Below are positions 16,010 to 25,344 of a stretch of DNA of 38,595 nt, one piece after another. The number at the start of each line of letters is the position of its first letter. The first letter of the stretch is position 1. The translations under genes were made by a program, and so were the position numbers. The DNA comes from Nitrospirota bacterium. Lineage in GTDB: Bacteria; Nitrospirota; UBA9217. The stretch lies in the NCBI GenBank assembly GCA_021783455.1, contig JAJXTW010000004.1:1-38595 (forward strand), in the 5' to 3' direction. Under the pieces are notes generated by a model that worked only from the letters and a program-made list of their open reading frames with translations, did no database searches and was not told where the DNA came from.

Positions 16010-16477
16010 ATGAATAAAGTAAAAAAATTCTTCAAAACGGTATTCCTGATCGAAATTGCACAGGGCATGGCCTTGACGCTCAAGACCATGCTGACACCGG
16101 CGGTTACGCGGCAGTACCCCACGTTCAAGCGTAAACCGATCCCCGGGTCGCGCGGGCTCCACGCCATGCGGCGCGATGAAACGGGAAATGCAGCCTGTAT
16201 CGGGTGCGGATTGTGCGAGGCGGTCTGCCCGTCAAAAGCCATTACCGTGGTAACCTCGGAAGGTCCCGAGCACGAAAAAGTCGTGAACTCCTACGAGCTC
16301 GATCTGCTCCGGTGCGTGTTTTGCGGGTTCTGCATCGACGCCTGCCCCGTATCGGCAATCCTGATGACGCCCGAGTTTGAGCTGGCCTGTTATTCGAGAA
16401 AGGACGCGTTCTATACCAGGAACCGTCTCGTCGAAGTGGGCGATAACTACATGGGCGGGAAGGCGGTAAAAAAATAA
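16010..16477 (+). CDS. nuoI: NADH-quinone oxidoreductase subunit I
   Basis: A 155-residue ferredoxin-like subunit with two [4Fe-4S] clusters (N6a, N6b): C63, C66, C69, C73 (CIGCGLCEAVCP) and C102, C105, C108, C112 (CVFCGFCIDACP). An amphipathic N-terminal region anchors it to the membrane arm. It passes electrons to NuoB. Its TAA overlaps the nuoJ ATG by one base (TAATG). Confidence 0.97.
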   Translation: MNKVKKFFKTVFLIEIAQGMALTLKTMLTPAVTRQYPTFKRKPIPGSRGLHAMRRDETGNAACIGCGLCEAVCPSKAITVVTSEGPEHEKVVNSYELDLLRCVFCGFCIDACPVSAILMTPEFELACYSRKDAFYTRNRLVEVGDNYMGGKAVKK

Positions 16478-16986
16478 TGGTGAACCAGGTCATATTCTTT
16501 TACTTCGCCGTTGTCATTCTGGCGTCGGCAATACTCACGATAACCCAAAAGAACCCCATCCACAGCGTGATGTTCATGCTGCTGCTGTTCTTCCATATCG
16601 CCGGCGTTTTCGTGCTCCTGAACGCGGAATTCCTCGCAGCAGTGCAGCTCATCGTGTACGCGGGCGCGATCCTTATCCTGTATCTCTTCGTGGTCATGCT
16701 TCTGAACGTGGACCGGGAAAGCACCGCGGCGCGCGCCAATCGCTTCTGGCCCTGGATGGCGGGCTTCGGTGCGTTGATCGCGGCCGAGGTGATCCTCCTG
16801 ATTGCGCGCGGGACTTTTCCGTCGGAGGCAGGACAGCAGCCCATGCGGCTTGCCGGAAGCGGCGTCAAAGAGCTGGGAGAACTGCTCTATCAGAAGTATC
16901 TGGTTCCCTTTGAGGTGGCGTCCATCATTCTGCTGGTGGGATTGGTGGGAGCGGTGATGCTGGCGAAGAAGAGGGCAAGCGATTAA
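16477..16986 (+). CDS. nuoJ: NADH-quinone oxidoreductase subunit J
   Basis: A 169-residue hydrophobic subunit with five membrane helices. The recognisable segment is NPIHSVMFMLLLFFHIAGVFVLLNAEFLAAVQLIVYAGAI, with the conserved helix that twists during coupling (VQLIVYAGAILILYLFVVMLLN). The ATG overlaps the nuoI stop. A 69-bp gap before nuoK carries no clear signal apart from the nuoK ribosome-binding site. Confidence 0.95.
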   Translation: MVNQVIFFYFAVVILASAILTITQKNPIHSVMFMLLLFFHIAGVFVLLNAEFLAAVQLIVYAGAILILYLFVVMLLNVDRESTAARANRFWPWMAGFGALIAAEVILLIARGTFPSEAGQQPMRLAGSGVKELGELLYQKYLVPFEVASIILLVGLVGAVMLAKKRASD

Positions 16987-17055
16987 AGTATGCTGTTTCT
17001 CGCTTAGAATTCGGAGTTCACGGCAGCGATTCGTAATATTCGGAATGGAGGTTGT

Positions 17056-17358
17056 ATGATTCCCTTGTCCTGGTATATCATCCTGAGCGCAGCTCTGTTC
17101 ACGATCGGCATCGTTGGTGTGCTTTCACGACGCAACATCTTCATTATCCTGATGTCCATGGAGCTCATGCTGAACGCGGCGAACATCAACCTTGTCGCTT
17201 TTTCTCATTACTCGCAGACGCTTACCGGCCAGATCTTCGTGATGTTCGTTATCACGGTGGCTGCTGCCGAGGCGGCGGTGGCGCTCGCGATTATTATCCT
17301 CCTTTCGCGAAACCGCGGAAGCATCTATGTGGATGAGTTCAATATCATGAAGGGCTGA
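17056..17358 (+). CDS. nuoK: NADH-quinone oxidoreductase subunit K
   Basis: A 100-residue three-helix subunit. The two membrane glutamates of the proton path are present, E36 (LMSMELMLNAANINLVAF) and E72 (VAAAEAAVALAI). This matches E. coli NuoK numbering, so the protein is intact. GGAGG precedes the ATG. It belongs to the antiporter-like part of the membrane arm. Confidence 0.97.
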   Translation: MIPLSWYIILSAALFTIGIVGVLSRRNIFIILMSMELMLNAANINLVAFSHYSQTLTGQIFVMFVITVAAAEAAVALAIIILLSRNRGSIYVDEFNIMKG

Positions 17359-17416
17359 AGCCCGGCTTGATCCTTTTTTTGAAGAATTTTTATTATTGGA
17401 GACCGAGGTGCACGAC

Positions 17417-19345
17417 ATGCTCACATACGCACTTATACCGCTTTTGCCGTTTATCGCCTTTCTGATCGCGGGACTGCTCGGGAAATTCCTGAAGGAAAAG
17501 GCGGCCTACGTTTCCATTGCCGGCGTGGTCGGGGCATTTGTCCTTTCCGTCATGGCCTTTTTCGACGTGCTCGACGGCGCCAAGCTGAACGAGAATTTTT
17601 ACTCCTGGATCTCGGTCGGCACCTTCTCCGTAAACGTCGGCTTCCAGATTGACCAGCTCACCGTGGTCATGCTCCTTGTCGTGACGACGCTCAGTTCGCT
17701 CATTCATATCTATTCCGTGGGCTACATGCACGGCGACAAGGGATACCCCCGGTTTTTTTCGTACCTGTCACTCTTCACCTTCTTCATGCTTGTTTTGGTG
17801 ATGGCGAATAACTTCCTGGTCATGTTCGTGGGATGGGAAGGCGTGGGCCTGTGCTCCTACCTCTTGATCGGGTTCTGGTATGAAAAGAAATCCGCAGCCG
17901 ACGCGGGGGTCAAAGCCTTCGTCGTGAACCGTGTGGGCGACTTCGGGTTCGTACTCGGTGTGCTGCTCATTTTCCTCACCTGCGGCACCCTTGACTTTTC
18001 CGAAGTTTTTGCAACGATGGGCACGTCGGTCACGGACGTGACCTATCATCTCTTTGGCGGCGACATCAGCGTGGTTACGCTGATCTCACTCCTCTTGTTC
18101 CTGGGCGCAACCGGCAAGTCCGCACAGCTTCCGCTCTATGTCTGGCTGCCCGACGCCATGGAAGGCCCGACGCCGGTCAGCGCGTTGATCCACGCGGCGA
18201 CCATGGTGACTGCGGGCGTGTTCATGGTGGCGCGCTGCGCACCGATCTTCTCGCTCTCCGAGACCGCGATGAACACCGTGGCGATCGTCGGCGGCCTGAC
18301 GGCGGTCTTTGCCGCGACCATCGGCCTCGTCCAGAACGACATCAAGCGCGTGATAGCCTACTCCACCATCAGCCAACTGGGGTACATGTTCCTTGCTCTC
18401 GGCGTGGGAGCGTTCTCCGCAGGCATCTTCCATCTTATGACGCATGCATTTTTCAAGGGGCTCCTGTTCCTCGCCTCGGGCAGCGTGATTCATGCCCTCT
18501 CGGGAGAACAGGACATGCGCAAAATGGGAGCTCTCAAACCCAAGATAAAGACTACCTGGGCGGTATTTTTTATCGGAGCCCTGGCATTGTCTGGGATCCC
18601 GCCATTCGCCGGGTTTTTCAGCAAGGATGAAATTCTGTGGAATGTGTATAACGCACAGGGTGTCGGTCTTTTTCTTTGGTTCCTCGGCATCCTGGGTGCC
18701 TTCATGACGGCATTTTATTCATTCCGCTTGATCTACCTCACTTTCTACGGCAAGTCGCATCTTGATCCTAAGGTCGAACATCATGTCCATGAGTCACCAA
18801 AGATCATGACGATACCACTCATGATACTGGCTTTTTTCGCAATTACTATTGGATTTATCGGTATGCCCATTGTGAAAGGTGGCAATCTCTTTGCGGAATT
18901 TTTAGCACCGATTTTTCCGCACGTCGAATCCGTTGCGGAATCAGGAAGCCACACACCCGAAATTTTGCTGATGATATTATCGGTGCTTGTTGCCGCCGCT
19001 GGTTGGCGGCTGGCGAATGGCTGGTACAAGAATGCTACGGCCTGGCCGGACAAATTTGCCGATAAATTTAAGGGTATCTATAACCTGCTTTTGAATAAGT
19101 ACAAGGTTGACGAGATTTATAATTATATCTTTGTCGACGGTCTGGTCCACAAACTCGCTAAGGTTCTGTACACCATCGGGGATGTGAAGATCGTGGACGG
19201 CGCGGTGAACGGGATCGCCCAACTTATCGGCGGAGCGAGCCAAAGCGGGAAAAAGATGCAATCCGGGTATGTGCAGCAGTATGCCTTTACTATGGGGCTC
19301 GGCCTCGTGGTTCTGGTGGGGCTGTATTATATAATGATAAATTAA
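17417..19345 (+). CDS. nuoL: NADH-quinone oxidoreductase subunit L
   Basis: A 642-residue antiporter-like proton-pumping subunit with many membrane helices and the long lateral helix at its C-terminal end. Key motifs are E141 in GWEGVGLCSYLL, the lysine-containing GKSAQLPLYVWLPDAMEGPTPVSALIHAATMV, and YSTISQLGYMFLALG. Length is normal. The ATG at 17417 is chosen because GAGGTG lies 6 nt upstream; an earlier TTG is in frame but lacks such a site. A heptad tract begins at the last base after the stop. Confidence 0.96.
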   Translation: MLTYALIPLLPFIAFLIAGLLGKFLKEKAAYVSIAGVVGAFVLSVMAFFDVLDGAKLNENFYSWISVGTFSVNVGFQIDQLTVVMLLVVTTLSSLIHIYSVGYMHGDKGYPRFFSYLSLFTFFMLVLVMANNFLVMFVGWEGVGLCSYLLIGFWYEKKSAADAGVKAFVVNRVGDFGFVLGVLLIFLTCGTLDFSEVFATMGTSVTDVTYHLFGGDISVVTLISLLLFLGATGKSAQLPLYVWLPDAMEGPTPVSALIHAATMVTAGVFMVARCAPIFSLSETAMNTVAIVGGLTAVFAATIGLVQNDIKRVIAYSTISQLGYMFLALGVGAFSAGIFHLMTHAFFKGLLFLASGSVIHALSGEQDMRKMGALKPKIKTTWAVFFIGALALSGIPPFAGFFSKDEILWNVYNAQGVGLFLWFLGILGAFMTAFYSFRLIYLTFYGKSHLDPKVEHHVHESPKIMTIPLMILAFFAITIGFIGMPIVKGGNLFAEFLAPIFPHVESVAESGSHTPEILLMILSVLVAAAGWRLANGWYKNATAWPDKFADKFKGIYNLLLNKYKVDEIYNYIFVDGLVHKLAKVLYTIGDVKIVDGAVNGIAQLIGGASQSGKKMQSGYVQQYAFTMGLGLVVLVGLYYIMIN

Positions 19346-19385
19346 AAGTTCAAAGCTCAGAACTCTGTTCCCTGAACTCTGAACC
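19346..19385. repeat. Heptad repeat tract between nuoL and nuoM
   Basis: In strict 7-bp register: AAGTTCA, AAGCTCA, GAACTCT, GTTCCCT, GAACTCT, then GAACC. The first units are approximate reverse complements of the last, so a hairpin is possible. It begins immediately after the nuoL TAA and ends just before the nuoM ribosome-binding site. Confidence 0.75.
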
Positions 19386-19402
19386 AACGAGGAGCCTTAT
19401 CC

Positions 19403-20941
19403 ATGCTCGAATTAAAACTCAATCAGCTCGATTTCCCGCTGCTGAGCCTTTTCATCTTCCTCCCCGTGCTCGGAGCGTTCCTGCTCCTGTTCATCAAGAA
19501 CGCAATGGCCGCGCGCTGGGTGGCGCTCGTTGTTTCGATCATCGAGCTCGGCCTGTGCGTGCCTCTCCTGCTGAACTTCGACAGCTCAATGGCCCATATG
19601 CAGTTCGGCGAGAGCATACCCTGGATCGCCGCCTGGAACATCAATTACCGCCTCGGGGTCGACGGGATCAGCATCTTGTTCGTTGTTCTGGCCGCGCTCC
19701 TTACGGTCATTTCCATTATGGTGTCCTGGACTGCCATCCAGGACAGGGTCAGGGAGTTCATGATCGCCATGCTGTTCCTCGAAGCGGCAATGATCGGAGT
19801 ATTCGTATCGCTCGACCTTTTTCTCTTCTACATCTTCTGGGAAGCAATGCTCATTCCCATGTACCTTCTGATCGGCATCTGGGGCGGCCCGAACCGGCTG
19901 TATGCGGCCATCAAGTTCTTTCTTTACACCTTGGTTGGCAGCGTGCTTATGCTGATCGCAATCATCGCGGTGTACTTCGCCGCAGGTCATACCTTCGACG
20001 TGCTTGCGCTCATGAACTATAAATTCAGCCACACCTTCCAGATGTGGGCGTTTGCGGCCTTCTTCGTGGCCTTTGCGGTCAAGGTCCCGATGTTCCCGGT
20101 CCACACCTGGCTGCCCGACGCCCACGTGGAGGCGCCGACCGCGGGTAGCATCATCCTGGCCGGGATCCTCATCAAGATGGGCGCCTACGGGTTCCTCAGG
20201 TTCTCGCTGCCCTTTTTCCCGGACGCGGCCCTTGCCTGGACGCCTGCCATCATGGTGCTGTCGGTCATTGCGATTATTTACGGCGCCTATATGGCTTTTG
20301 CCCAGACCGACTTCAAGAAATTGATCGCTTATTCGAGCGTAAGCCACATGGGTTTTGTCACCCTCGGAATATTTGCGCTGAACCTGCAGGGCCTTGAGGG
20401 CGGCATCCTTCAGATGCTGAACCACGGCGTCTCGACGGGCGCGCTGTTCCTTGCCGTAGGCATCATCTACGAGCGGACCCATACAAGGCAGATCGCGGAC
20501 TACGGCGGCATCGCTGCCCGGGTCCCGGTGTACGCTACATTCCTGATGATTGTAACCTTCTCGTCGATCGGCCTGCCGGGGACGAACGGTTTTATCGGCG
20601 AGTTTACGATCCTGCTCGGCGCATTTCTGCACTACAAGCCCTATGCGGTCATCGCGTCGCTCGGCATCATCCTCGGCGCGGGATACATGCTCTGGCTCTA
20701 CCAGCGCGTTGCTTTCGGCAAAATAACCAATGCTCACAACGAGCACCTTGCGGACATGAACGCGCGGGAGGTTGTCGCGGCGCTCCCGCTCGTGATCCTC
20801 GTATTTTTCATCGGTTTGTACCCCAACGCCGCCTTCGGTGTGATACACGCGTCGGTGGAGAACCTGGTTCAGCACGTGAACGCCAAGATGGCGTCGGCGC
20901 CGGCGGTTACCCAGATGCTCAGCACGGTCATAGGGAATTAA
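19403..20941 (+). CDS. nuoM: NADH-quinone oxidoreductase subunit M
   Basis: A 512-residue antiporter-like subunit. E147 lies in FYIFWEAMLIPMYLLIGIWGG, and the channel lysine lies in FAVKVPMFPVHTWLPDAHVEAPTAGS, followed by KMGAYGFLRF and YSSVSHMGFV. Length and motifs are those of a functional proton channel. A GAGGAG precedes the ATG. nuoN starts 15 bp after its stop. Confidence 0.97.
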   Translation: MLELKLNQLDFPLLSLFIFLPVLGAFLLLFIKNAMAARWVALVVSIIELGLCVPLLLNFDSSMAHMQFGESIPWIAAWNINYRLGVDGISILFVVLAALLTVISIMVSWTAIQDRVREFMIAMLFLEAAMIGVFVSLDLFLFYIFWEAMLIPMYLLIGIWGGPNRLYAAIKFFLYTLVGSVLMLIAIIAVYFAAGHTFDVLALMNYKFSHTFQMWAFAAFFVAFAVKVPMFPVHTWLPDAHVEAPTAGSIILAGILIKMGAYGFLRFSLPFFPDAALAWTPAIMVLSVIAIIYGAYMAFAQTDFKKLIAYSSVSHMGFVTLGIFALNLQGLEGGILQMLNHGVSTGALFLAVGIIYERTHTRQIADYGGIAARVPVYATFLMIVTFSSIGLPGTNGFIGEFTILLGAFLHYKPYAVIASLGIILGAGYMLWLYQRVAFGKITNAHNEHLADMNAREVVAALPLVILVFFIGLYPNAAFGVIHASVENLVQHVNAKMASAPAVTQMLSTVIGN

Positions 20942-20956
20942 CAGTAAGGAGAACTC

Positions 20957-22411
20957 ATGCCCACCCTGTATCAACAATTTATGCAATCCATGATGCCGAT
21001 CTTGCCCGAGGCGATCGTGATTATTGTGGCGCTTACGGTGCTGGTTTTTGATTTCTTTATCGAGAAGGAGCGGAAGTCGCTGCTCGGCTGGTACAGTCTG
21101 GCAGGGATCGTCATTGCTGCTTATGCGAGCTATACGCTGATGCCGATGGGCGGTACGTTTTTTGGCGGCACGTTCCACCTCGACCCCTTCGCGACCTTCT
21201 TCAACTTTGTGTTTTATATCGCCTGCGGGCTTGGGATCCTGGTTTCCATCAACTACCTTGAGGTCGAAGACATCCACCGCGGAGAATACTACGCACTGAT
21301 GCTTTTTGCCACGAGCGGCATGATGTTCATGGCGTCGGCAGGAGATCTGATTCTCCTGTACCTCGGCCTGGAACTCATGGCGCTATCCATCTACATTCTT
21401 GCCGGCTTTATGCGGGGCAGTAACCGGTCGAACGAGGCCGCGATCAAGTACCTGATCCTGGGTGCCTTCTCGTCGGGCATCATGCTGTATGGTATGTCGC
21501 TCCTCTACGGTCTTGCCGGCACGACGAACCTATCCGGCATTCTCGCGTTCCTCCGCGTGGCCGATCTTTCGAATCCGATCATTTTCCTCGCTATGATCAT
21601 GCTGACCGTGAGTTTCGGGTTCAAGGTGGCGGCCGCGCCGTTCCATATGTGGGTGCCCGATGTGTATGAGGGCGCCCCGACCTCGGTCACTGCTTTCATG
21701 TCAGCCGGGCCCAAGGTGGCTGGTTTTGCCGTGTTGCTCCGGGTCTTTCTGTATACTTTTGAACCGCTGCGTGAGCATTCGACTGCTATCCTTGCCGGGC
21801 TCGCTGTTCTTACCATGGCAGTCGGCAACGTCATGGCCCTGTCCCAGACCAACATCAAACGGATGCTCGCCTACTCCTCCATCGCCCACGCCGGCTATGC
21901 CCTTGTAGGCCTTGCGGCCGGCGGACCTGACGGCGCCGCGAGCGTCATGCTCTACGTCCTGATCTACGCTTTCATGAACATGGGCGCCTTCGGCGTCGTG
22001 ATTATGCTCCGGAAGGCCGGGGAGCGGGGCGAAGAGATTTCCGACTTTGCAGGACTGGGAAAAACGAACAAGACAGCCGCATTCCTCATGCTGATTTTCA
22101 TGTTCTCGCTCACCGGCATTCCTCCGTTGGCCGGGTTTATCGGCAAGTTCTACATTTTTAAATCCGCTGTAGAAGCCGGGCTTGTGTGGCTCGCGGTCGC
22201 GGGTGTGCTCTTCTCCGCTATCAGCGCCTACTTTTATCTTCGGGTCATCATGGTCATGTACATGCATGAACCAAAAGAGAGTATCGAGCTGTCCAGCGCC
22301 CCGTCCCTTGCGCTGGCACTGGCGATTTCGGTAACCGCCGTGATCGTGATCGGGATATACCCCACGGATCTCCTGAATTATGCGCGCGCCTCGATTGCAG
22401 GGATCATGTAA
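20957..22411 (+). CDS. nuoN: NADH-quinone oxidoreductase subunit N
   Basis: A 484-residue antiporter-like subunit and the last gene of the complex I operon. Family blocks include DLILLYLGLELMALSIYILAGF (membrane glutamate), FKVAAAPFHMWVPDVYEGAPTSVTAFMS and YSSIAHAGYALVGL. Its ribosome-binding site is AAGGAG. The strong terminator at 22464-22499 ends transcription. Confidence 0.97.
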   Translation: MPTLYQQFMQSMMPILPEAIVIIVALTVLVFDFFIEKERKSLLGWYSLAGIVIAAYASYTLMPMGGTFFGGTFHLDPFATFFNFVFYIACGLGILVSINYLEVEDIHRGEYYALMLFATSGMMFMASAGDLILLYLGLELMALSIYILAGFMRGSNRSNEAAIKYLILGAFSSGIMLYGMSLLYGLAGTTNLSGILAFLRVADLSNPIIFLAMIMLTVSFGFKVAAAPFHMWVPDVYEGAPTSVTAFMSAGPKVAGFAVLLRVFLYTFEPLREHSTAILAGLAVLTMAVGNVMALSQTNIKRMLAYSSIAHAGYALVGLAAGGPDGAASVMLYVLIYAFMNMGAFGVVIMLRKAGERGEEISDFAGLGKTNKTAAFLMLIFMFSLTGIPPLAGFIGKFYIFKSAVEAGLVWLAVAGVLFSAISAYFYLRVIMVMYMHEPKESIELSSAPSLALALAISVTAVIVIGIYPTDLLNYARASIAGIM

Positions 22412-22463
22412 TTACTTTTCGCCGCACTCAGCATGGTCAAGAACGGAAAAAGAATTGTTAACT

Positions 22464-22499
22464 AATAGGCCGGGCCAGGTGCTCGGCCTATTCTTTTTT
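22464..22499 (+). terminator. Intrinsic terminator of the complex I operon
   Basis: AATAGGCCG (22464-22472) pairs perfectly with CGGCCTATT (22484-22492); the stem extends inward through G-T, G-C and C-G pairs. It is followed by TTCTTTTTT. It lies 53 bp after nuoN. Confidence 0.9.
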
Positions 22500-22571
22500 G
22501 AAATGCGCTCATGCGGACTTTCTGCGAGTGGGGAATATGATGCCCGTCATAACCCCGCATCTCTTAAGTCA

Positions 22572-22580
22572 TGATATACT
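22572..22580 (+). promoter_or_regulatory. Extended -10 promoter element before the YwiC-like gene
   Basis: TGATATACT is an extended -10 (TG-A-TATACT). No -35 is apparent. Transcription would begin about 6-7 nt later, which falls on the ATG at 22587, and no ribosome-binding site precedes that ATG. A leaderless transcript is therefore possible. Confidence 0.4.
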
Positions 22581-22586
22581 TTGATC

Positions 22587-23288
22587 ATGAGATCCGAAGT
22601 CCGAGGATACATCCTTAAAGAGTACGGTTCCTGGAGCGTTTTGATCATTTCTTACCTGCTCGGGATCGGCGTTTGTCGCGCATTTGCCTGGTCCCTCCTT
22701 CCCCTGTTTTTTGCCCTTGCTTTGCTGATCAATTCCAAACAGTTGTTCATGAAATGGACCAGAAAAACAGACGATCGAAAGTCGTTCCTGATTTTACTGG
22801 CGCAGATCATTGGCGCTGCGGCAATTCTCGCAGTAATTTTCAGGAGTGATGTTCCCCGACTCTTGCCGTTGCTGGTTATTCCTGCGGCTTATCTGCTTTC
22901 GAACAAGCTTGCCGGTGAACATTATCTGGTTACCGAACTTTTGGGATTTGCTCTTATCAGTCTGGCTGCGGTGCTGGCAAAGTTCCTGTTAACGGAAGGG
23001 TTGGATGTCCGGCTCTTTGTGGGTGTGGCGCTCTATTTTATGGCCGGCGTTTTCAAGGTAAAAGTTGTCATCTTTAAAAAAACGAAAGAGAGAATTTTCA
23101 CAGCCCTCTTTGTATTCTTTACCGTTTATGCCTATCGCCGTTTTTATATTCCCGTAATCGTGCTGCTTCCTTTGCTTGATAACCTTCTTGCAGCAACAGT
23201 GCCTTACAAGGTCAAGCTGCGGACCATTGGCTGGATCGAGGTAGCGAAGAGCATCTTGTTTCTCGTACTCTTTGTTTCCTACTACTAA
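22587..23288 (+). CDS. YwiC-like integral membrane protein
   Basis: A 233-residue polytopic membrane protein with about seven or eight hydrophobic helices and basic loops. The N-terminal ILKEYGSWSVLIISYLLGIG matches the start of YwiC-like proteins (KEHGAW-type motif), a family without an assigned biochemical role. Its sequence is more AT-rich than the complex I genes. It stands alone after the nuo terminator and 92 bp before nrdJ. The ATG at 22587 is used because the TTG two codons earlier adds nothing recognisable. Confidence 0.7.
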   Translation: MRSEVRGYILKEYGSWSVLIISYLLGIGVCRAFAWSLLPLFFALALLINSKQLFMKWTRKTDDRKSFLILLAQIIGAAAILAVIFRSDVPRLLPLLVIPAAYLLSNKLAGEHYLVTELLGFALISLAAVLAKFLLTEGLDVRLFVGVALYFMAGVFKVKVVIFKKTKERIFTALFVFFTVYAYRRFYIPVIVLLPLLDNLLAATVPYKVKLRTIGWIEVAKSILFLVLFVSYY

Positions 23289-23350
23289 GGTAGTGACTGC
23301 CCGGGCGTACGATTCCTTCGCAAACGAACGCTCGCGGTTTTCCCAGAGGG

Positions 23351-23359
23351 TGATAAAAT
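23351..23359 (+). promoter_or_regulatory. Extended -10 promoter element before nrdJ
   Basis: TGATAAAAT (TG-A-TAAAAT) lies 21 bp before the nrdJ start, with no convincing -35. A start near 23366 would leave a very short leader containing the AGGGAG ribosome-binding site. Confidence 0.35.
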
Positions 23360-23380
23360 AACTCTAAAGGGAGCTTATCT

Positions 23381-25126
23381 GTGCCGGTAAAGTCCTTCAA
23401 TACGAGCCTCGCTTCCAACGCGCTGACGGTACTCTCCAGGCGCTATTTGAAAAAAGATGATGCCGGGAGGGTCGTAGAATCGCCCGAAGAGATGTTTCGC
23501 AGGGTGGCGAACAACATAGCCCAGGCTGAACTTCTGTATAACGGCAACGCGGATATCCGATCGACGGAGGAAGAATTTTTCAGGGCGCTCTCCAGCCTGG
23601 AGTTCCTGCCCAATTCACCCACGCTCATGAACGCAGGGCGTCCGCTTCAGCAGCTTGCAGCGTGTTTCGTGCTGCCGATCGAGGATTCGCTCGAATCGAT
23701 TTTCGACGGGGTCAAGAACACGGCATTGATCCATCAGAGCGGCGGCGGCACGGGCTTCTCGTTCAGCAGGCTGCGGCCCAAGGACGATGCTGTACGCACC
23801 ACCAGCGGCGCTGCCAGCGGCCCGGTTTCGTTCATGCGCGTCTTCAATATGGCCACGGAAGTGATCAAGCAGGGCGGCACCCGCCGTGGCGCGAACATGG
23901 GCATTCTGCGAGTTGATCATCCGGACATTCTGGAGTTCATCTCAGCCAAGGTCGGCAACAAGGAATTGGCGAACTTCAACATCTCCGTGGCAATGACCGA
24001 GTATTTCATGCGCGCCGTGGAGTCCGACGGCGATCTGCCGCTTGTCAATCCCCGCAGTCATAAGGTGGTAAAAACGCTGAAGGCCCGCCTGGTTTTCGAC
24101 AAGATCGTGGAGATGGCCTGGCGAACGGGAGATCCGGGAGTGGTGTTTCTCGACCGGATCAATCGCGACAACCCTACGCCGCAGCTCGGCAATATGGAAA
24201 GCACCAATCCCTGCGGCGAGCAGCCGCTCCTTCCCTACGAGCCTTGCAACCTGGGTTCCATCAATCTCGGCCTCATGCTCAAGCCTGTGGGCAAGACATT
24301 TGAGATAGACTGGGGCAAGCTGGAGCAAACCATACGAACGGGCGTGAATTTCCTGGACAATGTGATCGACGTGAGCCGCTATCCGCTCGACGAGATCGAC
24401 CGCATGGCCAAGGGCAACCGCAAGATCGGGCTTGGCGTCATGGGTTTTGCAGACATGCTGGTCCGGCTGGGAATCCCCTACGACTCGGAGGAAGCCGTTG
24501 GAACGGGCGAGGAGATCATGAAGTTCGTGCGGGAAAAAGGATGGGCATGTTCCGCGGAGCTCGCGCTGAAACGGGGCGTGTTCCCGAACCACCGGGGAAG
24601 CAGGTACGATTGCCCCGGAGGGCCGAAGCTCAGGAACGCGACGGTGACTACGGTTGCGCCCACGGGAACGCTCTCGATCATCGCCGGTTGCTCAAGCGGC
24701 ATCGAGCCGCTCTTCGCGCTTTCCTTCACTCGCCACGTTCTGGGAGATGTGGATTTGCCGGAGGTCAATGAGTCTTTTGTCGAGACAGCCAGGAAAAGAG
24801 GGTTCTTCAGCGATTCGCTGCTTCTGCAGCTTACGGCGGGAGTGTCAATTCAATCTGTGAATGAGGTCCCGGAAGACGTGAAGCGTCTGTTTCGGACAGC
24901 TTTCAACATAGCACCGGAGTGGCATGTGCGCATGCAGGCGGCATTCCAGCGCCATACGGACAACGCAGTGTCAAAAACCATAAACTTTCCGCAGCAGGCC
25001 ACCCAGGAGGACGTGCGGAAGGCCTTTTTGCTCGCTTTTCGCGAAGGAGTGAAGGGCATTACGATCTTCCGGAGCGGCAGCAAGAACGAACAGGTCCTCA
25101 CCTGCGCTGATCCTCTATACTGCTAA
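23381..25126 (+). CDS. nrdJ: Adenosylcobalamin-dependent (class II) ribonucleotide reductase
   Basis: A 581-residue enzyme reducing ribonucleotides to deoxyribonucleotides without oxygen. The thiyl-radical site is N276-C278-E280 (NPCGE), the redox pair is C95 (LAACFVLP) and C289 ([10 protein letters not shown]), and the substrate loop TVAPTGTLS is present. The phosphate-binding [14 protein letters not shown] is at 119-132. A C-terminal pair, C575 and C581, can re-reduce the active site. It lacks the activity-regulating ATP cone and no intein is visible. The start is GTG (23381) with AGGGAG upstream. It implies a need for vitamin B12; no cobalamin riboswitch is evident nearby. Confidence 0.94.
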   Translation: MPVKSFNTSLASNALTVLSRRYLKKDDAGRVVESPEEMFRRVANNIAQAELLYNGNADIRSTEEEFFRALSSLEFLPNSPTLMNAGRPLQQLAACFVLPIEDSLESIFDGVKNTALIHQSGGGTGFSFSRLRPKDDAVRTTSGAASGPVSFMRVFNMATEVIKQGGTRRGANMGILRVDHPDILEFISAKVGNKELANFNISVAMTEYFMRAVESDGDLPLVNPRSHKVVKTLKARLVFDKIVEMAWRTGDPGVVFLDRINRDNPTPQLGNMESTNPCGEQPLLPYEPCNLGSINLGLMLKPVGKTFEIDWGKLEQTIRTGVNFLDNVIDVSRYPLDEIDRMAKGNRKIGLGVMGFADMLVRLGIPYDSEEAVGTGEEIMKFVREKGWACSAELALKRGVFPNHRGSRYDCPGGPKLRNATVTTVAPTGTLSIIAGCSSGIEPLFALSFTRHVLGDVDLPEVNESFVETARKRGFFSDSLLLQLTAGVSIQSVNEVPEDVKRLFRTAFNIAPEWHVRMQAAFQRHTDNAVSKTINFPQQATQEDVRKAFLLAFREGVKGITIFRSGSKNEQVLTCADPLYC

Positions 25127-25344
25127 AACCGTTCTCTTCCACCCCACGTGAATACCCTCCTAATCTGTGGGTAAACCAGGCAATAGTAACCTTTTCGTCA
25201 ATTACATGTCTTCCTTGTAGGAATAAACCTGACATGAAAATCAGAAATCTACTGATACCCATAGATGCGGCCATAGGCTAAAGTAATTACTACCAAAGGT
25301 TGAACAGTTGCAGAATGGCAGGCTCCTTGAAAGGAGGCAATATC
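25127..25344. other. Non-coding stretch after nrdJ
   Basis: No full-length gene is visible. A 15-codon frame at 25234-25281 reads MKIRNLLIPIDAAIG and resembles the first residues of a universal stress protein, but it stops at once. The right end contains a short hairpin (25323-25336) that includes the ribosome-binding site of the following small gene. No tRNA or T-rich terminator is seen. Confidence 0.4.

Noticed and set aside
19586-21277. 563-codon minus-strand frame antisense to nuoM/nuoN
   Set aside because: His/Asp/Arg-rich translation with no domain, directly antisense to two well-recognised membrane subunits.
4090-22411. Possible group 4 energy-converting hydrogenase
   Set aside because: NuoD lacks the NiFe-binding cysteines, and all 14 complex I subunits are present with normal quinone-site segments.
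23289-23380. Cobalamin riboswitch before nrdJ
   Set aside because: The gap is only 92 bp and no B12-box-like conserved segment is seen; too short for the aptamer.
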